A stretch of DNA of 64,000 bases. It comes from Lasiosphaeria ovina (lineage: Eukaryota; Ascomycota; Sordariomycetes; Sordariales; Lasiosphaeriaceae). Below, one piece after another: positions 1-9,973 of this stretch (position 1 is the first letter of the stretch; every line of letters begins with the position of its first letter). The position numbers were made by a program, and so were the translations under genes. The DNA is taken from NCBI GenBank assembly GCA_033439765.1, contig JAULSN010000003.1, positions 2,108,001 to 2,172,000 on the forward strand, written 5' to 3'. The notes below the pieces were generated by a model, which had not been told where the DNA came from, made no database searches, and worked only from the letters and a program-made list of their open reading frames with translations.

Positions 1-1211
1 GTTCTTGTTAGCCACAACGTCAAGAGGCGCTGGGAAAGGCTTGGAATCTGGAATCCGGCATGAGGCTTTCCAGACCGCAACGCGCATCACAACGACCGCG
101 CCCACTGGTGGAAATGGACGTGGCAGGATGATCACCAGTCGGCCAAAAATGAGCGGCGGCTCGTCGCCAACGCCCTAGAGCTGCGTCGGAATCTTCGTCG
201 TGGCGAGAAGGCTCCGGTGGCCCGCTGTCTCGTCTGGAATCCAACGCGCCAGTTTCCGAAGCCGAGCCCTTTCTCATCTCTCGGCCCTGATTCATCTCCC
301 AACTCGAAAAAGCCAAGGATCATGAGCGGTACGAAAGGATTGAAAGCCTAGATAAACGACGATATCCGCACGAAGGCCAGAAGTACGTCATTGACTGCTG
401 GAAGGAGCGCGGGGACTGGAGAGACGAGTTCAATAGCAGCAACTGGGTTGAGTCCTGGAAGTGGCGTCACGAGTCTCCCTTCCCGGAGCCCGAAGATCTC
501 TCGCACTTTGTACCTGCCGATGACCCCAGATACGGCCCATTACCGCTGCACCCCCCTCCCCAGTTCGACCCCGACCATGATGACAACCCGTTCGACTCCA
601 TGGACTTGACCCCCTCCGAGGCCGATGTGCTCGAGGCCATCGATCTCCCCGCTTCTGAACAGCCCAAGAAGTTTTGAGCTACGTGGAAATGTGATCCGCC
701 CCCTTACTTCCCCGGGCACATGAGAAACCCCCGCGGAGGCGTCCCACTTGAGTCATTGCACGCCCCTGTATCAACAAATCTTTCGCGGTCCTGGATTTTT
801 GGGCCGCTGCGACCTGGGCTGCCAGGCAGGGAGCCATCTGAGGTTGAAGACGACACACCTAAGCCGCAGCGAGACGCCGCCGATACCGCACTACGGGCTC
901 GACGTAGTGCTAGGATCGCCGCCATGAGAGTTGCCTCCGCATCGGCACCGCCATGTCAGCCGCAGCCCACCCGACGCAGTGCTAGGATTGCTGCAATGAA
1001 ACAAGCTGCAAGGCAGCTTGCGCTTGTACCCAACTCAATGGCTCGACAGCGGCGAGCCAGACGGCGTCCAAGACAAGACGAGGAGCTAGGTACACACGCG
1101 GCAGCAGCTAATAAGCCGGAGAGGAAGATTGGTCGAAGGCAAGCCCGAGAAAGGGAAGCGCCGAGCGTGGAAGGAGCTGGCAAGACGAGACGGAGTGGGC
1201 TGAGAAAATGA
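1..1211 (+). pseudogene. broken fungal gene with RRSARIAA-type basic tail
   Basis: The left part is cut by the window edge. Frame 1 reads a Trp- and charge-rich protein (WERLGIWNPA, then AHWWKWTWQDDHQSAKNERR) with an in-frame TGA at 61-63 where a Trp codon would fit. Near 220-226 the reading must move to frame 3, which continues through SRLESNAPVSEAEPFLISRP, a second TGA at 288-290 (again a Trp-like site), then YVIDCWKERGDWRDEFN and an acidic Pro-rich stretch to a stop at 675-677. A separate open stretch at 720-1211 is basic and carries RRSARIAAM twice. I recall similar proteins in Chaetomiaceae-type fungi that join a Trp-rich body to such a tail, so both parts may be one former gene. Function unknown. 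The two TGG-to-TGA changes fit RIP. Confidence 0.5.
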
Positions 1212-3719
1212 GCCCCGACAGTATGGAAAAGAGGCATTTGAAAGGATCGGTGACCGCTTTTGATACATATAATTGTTTTGTAGTATTGTGGGAGGCGGCT
1301 GGCCCGGCATGAAATGAATCTGATTGAACTGCAAACCTTACCTACCTCGAAACCAACAGGCGAACCCAAATTTTGGAATCTCGTGCGTGTCCACGGCTCT
1401 GTCGTCCATGTTATCAGATCTTCATGCCAGAGCAAGTGCATTCTTTCAATCAGTGTGCTGCTCTGTCCGATGACAGTATACAAGCAAGTTGCTCCAATTT
1501 CATCAAGTCGTCGAATACAAACTTCCACAGAATTCAGACCATGTAGATACAAACATGGAACTAATGAGGAATTTAATTATAACTTTGATGTCTACCTGGT
1601 GATGGGTATGAGCGATTTTCACTTTTGTGATAAGTCTAATTGTGGAAGTCCCTCACTGAAGCAGACGAAATATAACATATAATTGCAGAACAGTATAATA
1701 CAAAGAAAACCACAGTCAAATCGCTCCCTAAACCCCAAGACCAAAGGTAAAGAAACGAGAAGGAAGCAATGAACACACATAAACAAATCCAACCATCATG
1801 AAACTACACCAAAAACGAAGAAAACAAGACAAAGGCAACGCCAGGGCCGCTAACACAGCCACACCCCGCGACCACCTCGCCGCTCGCACCGGCCGTAACA
1901 AAGCGCGGTAGGACAGAAGACGAATTACCAGACCCTCCTGTCCCTGTTGTCTAGGAATATAAAGAAGAAGACGAAAAGGAAGAAGAAAACACAGCCTCGT
2001 GCTGTCTGATCTGGATGGCGTGGGTCGGCTCCGCTGCCGCGTCAACAGTGCTGCTGGCGGTGATCTCTGGGCCGTGCGGGTGCCGGCAGGCGGTGCAAGG
2101 CGGCGGGTTGGCGGCGTCTTGCTGCTGGATCTCTAGGACAACTGCCTCAGTGGGTTTGGCTAGGAGCTGTACTTGTACGGTTGTCGATGCTGTTGTTGTT
2201 GTTGTTGCGGCGTGGTGGTGCTGGACGAGGTCGTGCAGGACGATGTTGCGGTTGTGGATGTAATGACTGTTGGCGACTTCTGTTCCAGAGGACGAGGTTG
2301 CCGGGTTGCTGCCTTTGGTTGTGGTGGGAAGGTGATCCCGAGCCGCTCTCGGTCTGGCTGAAAGATGCTGTGTTAGTGTTGGCTTCGACTGTGGAGCTGG
2401 ACGTTGAGCATGCGCTGTTTCCGAGCTTGCTGGAAGTCGTGGCTGTGGTGGTGCTGACTTCGCTGGCAGAGTTGCTAAGCTCTGACTGCGAGGTAGACGC
2501 GGCTGTTGAAGACGGGTTGTCTGTTGAGGACGTGGAGAAGTACTGTCTTGGTCGATGTCCGAACTTTTGAGCACGACTTTCTCGGTTCGTGCAGGAGTTC
2601 CAGGGTGTCGCGACTGCAGCAAAAGACGCCACCATGAAACATCTAGAAAAATGTTGGGTTTTATTTAGAGGATAAGGTGAACTCAAATATCCGGCCATAT
2701 AGCAAATGATGAAGTTGAGTATCAGGGCAAGCAAAGGCATGTTTTCTAGAATGTACCAGCAGCTGCAGGCGTGAAATATTTGGGCGACGGCGCCAAAAGT
2801 TGTTCCCATGGCACCCCAATCGAATGAAGTAGGTGAGGCTCAGTTTCCTCGACGAATAAGCCGTTTGCCCTGATTATGGTAATTATCTGCCCTCTGGTGG
2901 CCGCCAATCCTAGCAGCGTCGAGGAGACACTCTGCTGATGCCCAGCGGTCACCAAAACTACACCAACTGCCCTGCCGGGAGAGCGAGGGAGGCATTCCGT
3001 GCCAAGTCTTCGCGGCAGAAACACTCGTCGGTCCCTGGCGCAACATCGAGGTGGACTGTAAGCGAGACAACAGGCATACAAAGAAAATGAAGGCAGAAAG
3101 AAGTCAAGATATTTCTTCTCCTTGTCACGACCAAAAGGCCACGATCAAAGCGAAAAAAAAGGTTGGTCACGAAGACCCTGTGTCATCCTTAGTGCGCAGA
3201 GGCTCTGCTAGTACTGGGTGCCCGAAGGCTCATTGGGTGCCCGAGGGCAAGGAAAAAAAGAGGAAAGGAAAGGTGAAAAGAGGGGGTCGGCGGGTTATTT
3301 TATATACGATTGTAGTTGGTCCGTGCACGACTGCAAAAATTGGAGTGGGTCCCCCTGAGCTGGAAGTGGTCCGCTTGTTTTTTGTCTGAATGGGACTCGC
3401 AGCCGTTCTGGCAGGTACGAACCTCACACTTTTTCTGCTGGAAAATTTAGCATGAATCCACTTTCTGAGTTGGGAAAGGGGATAGGTCGGTGCATTAGGT
3501 CAGCTGCTTTACGACCTCCCCTTGGCACTGGCAGCTTTGGTAAGCACTATCTCGTCCATTTCTGACCTCTTCAGGTGCCAATACGCGGAGTCTTTCACCC
3601 AACTAACATCGCAAGGGTTTGCTCAGCCCTGCCAGGGGTTCTGATATGCCTGAGTTGGATAGCATACGTGCCTGGCGGGACACAAACCGCCGCACGCGCT
3701 GACGACCAACTTCTTTTCT
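1212..3719. other. intergenic, no convincing gene
   Basis: AT-rich to about 1950, then a 2.0-2.6 kb stretch rich in CTG/GTT-type repeats. On the minus strand 2147-2809 is open and would encode a Ser/Thr/Asn-rich low-complexity protein (runs such as TSSTDNPSSTAASTSQ). 1951-2622 is open in another minus frame. Neither shows a domain or a clear start, so neither is called. The polypyrimidine stretch ending at 3800 may be the 5' end of the GH5 pseudogene. Confidence 0.5.
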
Positions 3720-3812
3720 GACATAAAGCTGACTGTGAGTCTCAACTTTGCTTTCTCTTCGTTGCTGTCTTCTTTCACCTTGTTCTTCCAAACCGACACA
3801 GGAATAGTTTCA

Positions 3813-5035
3813 ATGGCGTCCAGGCCGCTCTCCAGTCCATGGCTGGTGGTATGTTGGCTCGCCTTCGCAGCCTGCGCTGCATGGGCAGCAGCAGAGTCAC
3901 GGTCAGCAACGACAGGCACGGCGTGGCCAAACGGGCCTTTCCAGAAATTAGGGCGGTGGATTATCGATGCGTCTGGGACAAACTTTACGTACGCAGGCGT
4001 CAGCTGGCCGGCACACGCCGAGACCATGCTGTCCGAGGGCCTGCAGTACCAGTCGGTCGCCGCCATCGTCGCCAAGATCAAGAGCGCATGAACGCCATCC
4101 GGCTGACGTACGCCATTGAGATTATTGACTAGATTTACGCCAGCGCTACCGACGACATCCACCCCCAGGACTGTCCATCGAGACAGCTTTGGTCAACGCC
4201 TTGGGCCGCGAAAACGGCACTGCGGTGCTTGAGAGCGTTTTGAAGAACAACCCGTCCTTTTCAAAGACGACGAAGCGGTTACAGGTATGCTGGGATAGTT
4301 TATCCTGTGGTTGATGACGAAGTCTGATGGTTGGGATTTGAACAGGTATTCGACGCCGTCGCTTCCGAGTGCGCCAAGCAAGAGATCTACGTCCATCTCG
4401 ACAACCACCTCTCCAAGGCCGGCTGGTGCTGCAATCCGTTTGACGGCAGCGCGTGGTGGGGCGACACATACTTCTCGGCGGTAAACTGGGCGCGGGGCCT
4501 GGGGTACATGGCGCAGCACGTAAGCTTGAGTCTCCTTTTCCAGTCATCCCTCCGAACGCCCAGATACATACATCACTTGCCCTGCCCTTGAACTAGGCAA
4601 CAGCTAGCTAACAGAGACGAACACGGGCCAAAGCGTAGCCCAACCTCGTGTCCATGTCGCTGCGCAACGAGCTGCGGCAGACGCTGCTGAACCTGTCACT
4701 CTACTCACAATCATACAACTGGGCAACATGGTACGATCACATGCGCGAGGGGGCAACCGCCATCCACGCCGCGCACCCGACACCCTCATATTCCTCTCTG
4801 GACTCGACTTAGACACGACGCTCAACGCCGTCGTCTAGGGCCTGCCGCTCACGGGCAGCGCCAGTAGCAAAACCCTAGCCAAAGTCTTCGACGCGGCGGC
4901 CGACTTCGCCAGCGGCCTCGCCGACAAGCTCGTGCTAGAGCTGCACACGTATATCAACCCGGCCACCTGCTCCGCGCTCGAGGCGCGGCTGGATTGTGTG
5001 ATTATCCCTTGTATATTTCCGCTCTGAAACGGAAC
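3813..5035 (+). pseudogene. GH5-type secreted cellulase/glucanase, broken
   Basis: The ATG at 3813 opens a signal peptide (MASRPLSSPWLVVCWLAFAA) followed by a conserved GH5-like N-terminus ending at QSVAAIVAKIKS. A one-base loss then gives TGA at 4089-4091, while the next frame continues MNAIRLTYAIEIID. Further lesions are TAG at 4130-4132 (Gln site), a frameshift near 4170, TAG at 4636-4638 (Trp site) and TAG at 4836-4838 (Gln site). Recognisable blocks are ETALVNALGRENGTAVLE, QEIYVHLDNHLSKAGWCC and NLVSMSLRNELRQT, the last holding the Asn-Glu pair expected at the acid/base of this clan. Two introns look intact (about 4280-4346 and 4519-4616). The protein can be followed only to about 5030, so the C-terminal third, with the nucleophile, is lost. 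Confidence 0.8.
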
Positions 5036-5434
5036 CACAAAGGAAATAATTTCCCCAAGAAGAGTGTCTACCTCAGCTAGCTTCGGAAAAGCTTATACTC
5101 GTTTCGTCTTTCTAGGGTTGTTAATAATAGTGAACCAGAAAGCCGCGATTATAGGTAACATTTTGACTACGATTAATCATAGATGTCGCCAGAACGCAGT
5201 GTAGGAGGAGCTTGTGTTTCCACGAGAAAAATTATCCTACTGACCCCCGTTCCGAAAACAAAACAACCACAGTATCTCACGTAGGTGAATAATGAAGGCG
5301 GGAACCAGCATCACAGCTGGCGAGAAAATGTTGTATTATGATGGAGCCGTTTCAACCTATCTCTTCCCTTTTCCCAGCCCAACCGAACCCACCAAAAGAA
5401 ACACCCCCAAAGCTCTACTTATCCCTCCCCCCCT

Positions 5435-5918
5435 TCACTTCGTCTCCTCCACCCCCTCGGCTTTACGCCCGTCGCTCTTGCAGGCGGCGCAGATCACGAG
5501 GTCGCACGAGATGTACTTGACGTCGGTCTCGGCGCCGTCTTCGCCTTTGACCTTGCAGGTGTGGGCGCTGACCTTGCCGCGGATCTCGGCCGGCAGCTCG
5601 TCGTCGCCCGCGCTCCTGGCCTTTTCCTTCGCCGTGTCGCACGGCGTGCACAGGAAGCCCGGCCTCATGGCGGCCGGCCGCTTCCCGTCGTTGCCGTAAG
5701 GGCACGGCGACTTGCACCACTGGTAGTAGGTGCCGTATTTGCTGTTGGTGAAAAATCAAGTTAGTTGAGTGGCAAGAAGTTGAAGAGATAGCTGTTATAC
5801 GTTTTATGGGGACTGGGGGGTTTGTGGGAATGCGATTTGTCGTATGGGGCAAGGCTCAATAATTCATTCAAGCGCATGGCACGGGGATCTTAGGGAAATG
5901 CATTGGAACATACCACAT
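5435..5918 (-). CDS. small Cys-rich protein, family unknown
   Basis: Proposed two-exon gene. A 5-nt first exon (5914-5918, ATG TG) is joined over an intron 5742-5913 (donor GTATGT, acceptor CAACAG) to exon 5435-5741, giving 103 residues. It begins MCKYGTYYQWCKSPCPYG and has later Cys pairs CTPC and CAAC. The Cys spacing suggests a metal-binding or disulfide fold, but I recognise no named family. No signal peptide is present. The main exon is solid: an open frame with a good acceptor at its 5' edge and codon use like neighbouring genes. The tiny first exon is inferred from phase and from fungal small proteins that start MC-K. Otherwise translation would begin at the internal Met (5666-5668), losing two Cys pairs. 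Confidence 0.5.
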
Positions 5919-8900
5919 GATGAACTTTTGTACGGTGTGTGCGATTATTCGGTGGGGGTATGGTATTCGTCCTGCCTCGACGGACCAATTTCTTGATGCC
6001 GATTCCTCTTCCTTGTAGGTGTGCTGCTTATATGTGTGCGAATTTTCTGCGACTGGTACGGGTGTGTGTGTGGTTTCTTGATGCCTGCAGAGTTCAGGTG
6101 TGCGTTTAGTTCTACAATGTAAGTTCCTTAAATAATGCTCCAGGTTGGGCGAGAGCGGATGTGACTGTACTCCAAGTGAGAGACCTATTGTTCGCTTCGC
6201 TTATATTGTATCAAGATATCAGACGCATACCTTGAGTAGCTACGCCATTACAAACGGGGACTGGCACCCTTTCGTCCTATAAAGTCGTGCCACGGACCAT
6301 TTCAAACCATGTACAATGGCAGTGCTTCAACACGCCGCGAGGTCCTAAGCAGTGCTTGACGGCTGTAGTTCGTCAAACTTTGGGCTAGTACAATAGTGAC
6401 ACGGTATGACGTTGCGAGGACCAAAGATAGGTAGGTACTTTTGACTGTTGTAGTTGGTCCTATCTTAGGACTAACAATAAGAGCTTGCTTATAGGCCTAA
6501 CCGCAAGAACCTGAATGTATTCCAATGAACAATCATTAACAATTCGTGACCTTCCAAGGCGTAATTTCAGTCGCTCCCTGCCGTTGGAGGCAAGACGGGG
6601 ATTATCTTCAGCTCCTTCCCATTGCATCACCCCCCTCCCCCCTGGGACTTGGACCGTGCGTTTGCTCCCATTTTCAACGAACTCCCCCCTTCCCTCCTTA
6701 TCCGCGCTGCATCGCTGATAAGGGGTTCTGGCCAAGGCTGAGAGAGGACGTGTCTGGAAATTTCAATTCTCCGTGGGCACTTCGAGTAATCCCGTCTCCC
6801 ACAAAACTGTCGATGCCAAACTTTTCACCCTCCCCAATCGCCCGATCAAAGGTGGCCAGACAGGAGCAGACCACCAAGCACGCGGTTCTCGAAGAACATT
6901 CGCATCATATAATTTTGAATGAGACTGCTGCCCAACGATTTCCACTAGAAGGCCAAACGCACTTTGGAAAACCGATCCCTAGCCACCGCAAAGTCGAGAG
7001 ACTGGTGCTCCAGAGGGCCAGAAGGGAATCACACTTCTGATCTCCGCCAACACAAGCCTGTCTTTTATCTTCCAGTCATTTTAAACTTGATCCTTAGCCA
7101 TCTAGCGGGTTTTCTCTTTTCGGAATGGACGAGTTTGCACCTTTCACTGGGACGACATCCACTTCAACCTGCACGAACGGCCTCCACTGGGGAAACCAGT
7201 CCCCTTGACGAGGTAATTGATTATGAGCCGTCATCTGCCTCTTCTAGTACACGGTTGACAACAGGCTAACAGCTAAGCAGTACACACTGCCGGAATGCAG
7301 CCCTCGCCGACGACAAAGAGATTTGCCAACTTCGACACGAGCAAGATTGCCACCACCGGTCGGGGTCACAAGGCTGCCGCCGCAAGCAGGCATACTGGAT
7401 GAAGAGCCCTGAGCCTGGCGGTTGGTTGGCCACATGAGCTTTAGGAACTTCCCGCAATTTGAAGGTATCCTCGGCGAGCCGCCCTCCCGGCTCCCACAAT
7501 TTCCACCGCAGCCCCCGGTTCTATGTGTGGCTGGTGTTAATTCACGTACCGCGTATATTTACATCAACTTGATCCGACGGCAAGGTGCCGTCGCTCATCC
7601 GAAAACAGTGGATGAAGCAGATACAGGACAACGAACGGTGAAGCTAGTTCAATATCGCCGCAGCCGAACTGAACGCTATGTGCCCGAACCCTAGATCTTT
7701 CTGGATCTGGGGTTTGGGAACAAGGCGATTAGTTCGGCTGTCGCAATTTTGAACCAACTTCGCCGTTCGTTATCCCGAATTTGTTTGATCCATTGTTTCT
7801 GGATGAGCGGCGGAACGTACCGTCTGGGATTTGCCGAACTAGATTCTAGGAAACCATTCGACGAGCCAGTTCTGATGTTGGAAGGAAAATCGGTCCAGAA
7901 GCATTGGGAGATGGCGGATAAAGAGTAAAACAATGCTCCCCCGACACACGGCTTGAAACTAGGCGCGTACGCCCTGGTTGGAGTTGCGATAGTCATCGAC
8001 TTGGTGTCTGACGGCCTCGCCCTCGTCGGCTCACAGTCGCATGCGGGATTATGACTGCGTCCTGCATCATGTACGGAACTGAGGATTGTACCAATACTGG
8101 ATCAGCTGATGCTCGTTAGTATCCGGTAAGAATTTGGGAGACGGGGAAGTGGCATATACAGCGAAGACCTGGAGCGATTAGGTGTTGTGGAGGTATCGTC
8201 AAAAGCAAACTCGGACACGGAGATAAATGCGTCGCCTGGAGACTCTCACAGCTGGTACGGACCTGAAGAATCTGTCATCTTGAATGTACTTGAAATTGTA
8301 AATTTGCCTGGTACTGGCGTGTTTATTTTCATACCAAATTATATCTTGGTCACAATTCCTGGCTAAATACACATGATATAGAAACATTCGTGTCGTTCTC
8401 GCCAACAGCATGACCAACTTTGGGTGCGCGCTGCCCTCAGGTCATTTCAAGGCCCTGATCCATGGATAAGAAGGATAACCTAAGCCGGTGCTAATAATTG
8501 AAGGAATGTCCCAACGGAGCGGCTGGCTGGCATCCACTGAGTCCCCGGAATGACTGGGTATTGATCTTAATTATCTTTATCACGAGAACAGTAAAGACTC
8601 TCGAGGGGGGAATTAGGAAAGCGCTTCTCAAAGCATGTATTTTGACGGATACCTCCCAGCTGCCGTCCAGAACGACATCAAGGACCTAGATCTAGTGGGG
8701 AGATGCGACAGGGAACAAAGGCTTGTAATATGCAATGGTTTGTTACTTAGTTAGGTCTAAAGTTCCGTGCTGGCAATAATTTTAACATGCGTCTTGGATA
8801 CTCTTTTACTCAACCGGCTGGATACTGAGAAAACTTGAACTATGGGCGTCCGAAAAATTGTGAAGATGCCATCCCAGCCAGTAGCCTTGACAAGCGCCGG

Positions 8901-9650
8901 GACACCGTTTGTGCCCCGAAACGTTAATAGAAGGCCAAGCTTCCTCGTAGATGTCAAAAGACGAAAATCATCACGAGTTTAAAGCGAATTTTGTGTAAAA
9001 GCAAGGTTTTCTCTACCACTAAGTACAAAGATCACCAACGCCCAACACCGAAAATGAAGACAGTAACAACTGACAATTACCTGCACACAAATATTTCAAA
9101 ATTCCGAAATCGAACGGCTAAAAATACCGCCTCCGTTTCCAGGCCAACAGTCCAATCATAGTGCACAGCCAGCCGTTGCCAATCGCCAAGCGGTGGAAGC
9201 TCTGCCTTCCACAAACCACGACAGCAAAGAAATGCTAGAATATCAATAATTTCAATTAACCTGTAAGAAGGCTATGTTCAATTTTATGCATACAGCTCCT
9301 AGTGGAAAATTACCGTCGCTTGTATTCCGGTGTGGCTTCTTAAGATCGACGATGTAATCTCTGAAGAGTTGGCGTCGCTCGCCTTGATCATTTGTCGAGC
9401 GAAATGTGGTTTCGCCCTCGGAATGGGGAGGGCTTTCTTCCAGCGAGTGTAGTGCTTGAAATTGAACATAACCTTCTTACAGGATATGAGCTCGGTAGCT
9501 AAGGTCCTCCTGGCTTATATCATCGTCGATTTCGATGTCGCCTACGTTTTTAGCGTCGCCGACGAGCTTCTTGCGTGCGGGGCCTTTTCGCGGCAGCTTG
9601 CACGGCAAGGTGATTGTTGTCGTTCTGCACCTAGGGCATACCGGTACGGC
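5919..9650. other. AT-rich gene-poor stretch
   Basis: No convincing gene. Only short open frames are present on either strand. The one clear structure is the inverted repeat at 7583-7817. Stretches such as 7120-7220 look like worn coding DNA, but no family was recognised. Confidence 0.5.
7583..7817. repeat. imperfect palindrome, ~115-bp arms, 5-nt centre
   Basis: The left arm runs from about 7583 to 7697 and the right arm from 7703 to about 7817, around centre TTTCT. The arms are inverted copies differing mainly by transitions. Both arms read the same peptide outward: IQKQWIKQIRDNERRSWF on the minus strand of the right arm, and the same frame on the plus strand of the left arm with TGA and TAG where the right arm has Arg and Trp codons. 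This is a head-to-head duplication of a coding fragment, later hit by C/T changes. The parent protein is not recognised. Confidence 0.75.
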
Positions 9651-9655
9651 ATTGT
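9651..9655. repeat. target site duplication, left copy (ATTGT)
   Basis: The five bases before the left LTR are ATTGT. The same five follow the right LTR at 15130-15134. A 5-bp duplication is the usual product of Copia integrase. Confidence 0.9.
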
Positions 9656-9872
9656 TGTTAGAAAGGCCATACTGGATTTGGCATGGTCTTGAGGGTCCGG
9701 GCAGGGGCCGGGCAGGGTGCGCACAGGGCACCTAATTAGACCGCCTTTTCCACAGGCTCTACACTGGTCCCCGGCCTGCAGGGCGAAGAGCTTTTCTTCC
9801 TTCTACACAACGGAATACACACACTTGGAATACCCTCTTTTTGACTGCTTTTGCATGCTTTGGCTTCTGAAA
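9656..9872 (+). repeat. 5' LTR (217 bp)
   Basis: Begins TGTTAGAAAGG and ends CTTCTGAAA. The right end lacks the canonical CA, but the adjoining primer site and the target duplication both fix this border. CpA dinucleotides are abundant, so this LTR has escaped RIP. Confidence 0.92.
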
Positions 9873-9883
9873 GTTATGAGCCC
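9873..9883 (+). other. primer-binding site (initiator tRNA-Met anticodon arm)
   Basis: The sequence GTTATGAGCCC directly follows the LTR. It is the complement of GGGCUCAUAAC, the anticodon stem-loop of eukaryotic initiator tRNA-Met. Priming from an internal cut of that tRNA (half-tRNA) rather than its 3' CCA end is the known mode for Drosophila copia and relatives. Confidence 0.85.
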
Positions 9884-9973
9884 GGAAGCTGCATTCCCCA
9901 ATACAACAACAAACATCTATTGAAGCCTCTATACCGATAGAGCAGTCCACGCGCACCGCGCCCGGAAAACCAC

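Noticed and set aside
2147..2809. Ser/Thr-rich minus-strand frame as a cell-wall or mucin-like gene
   Set aside because: No secretion signal at a credible start, no GPI signal, and competing open frames over the same low-complexity DNA.
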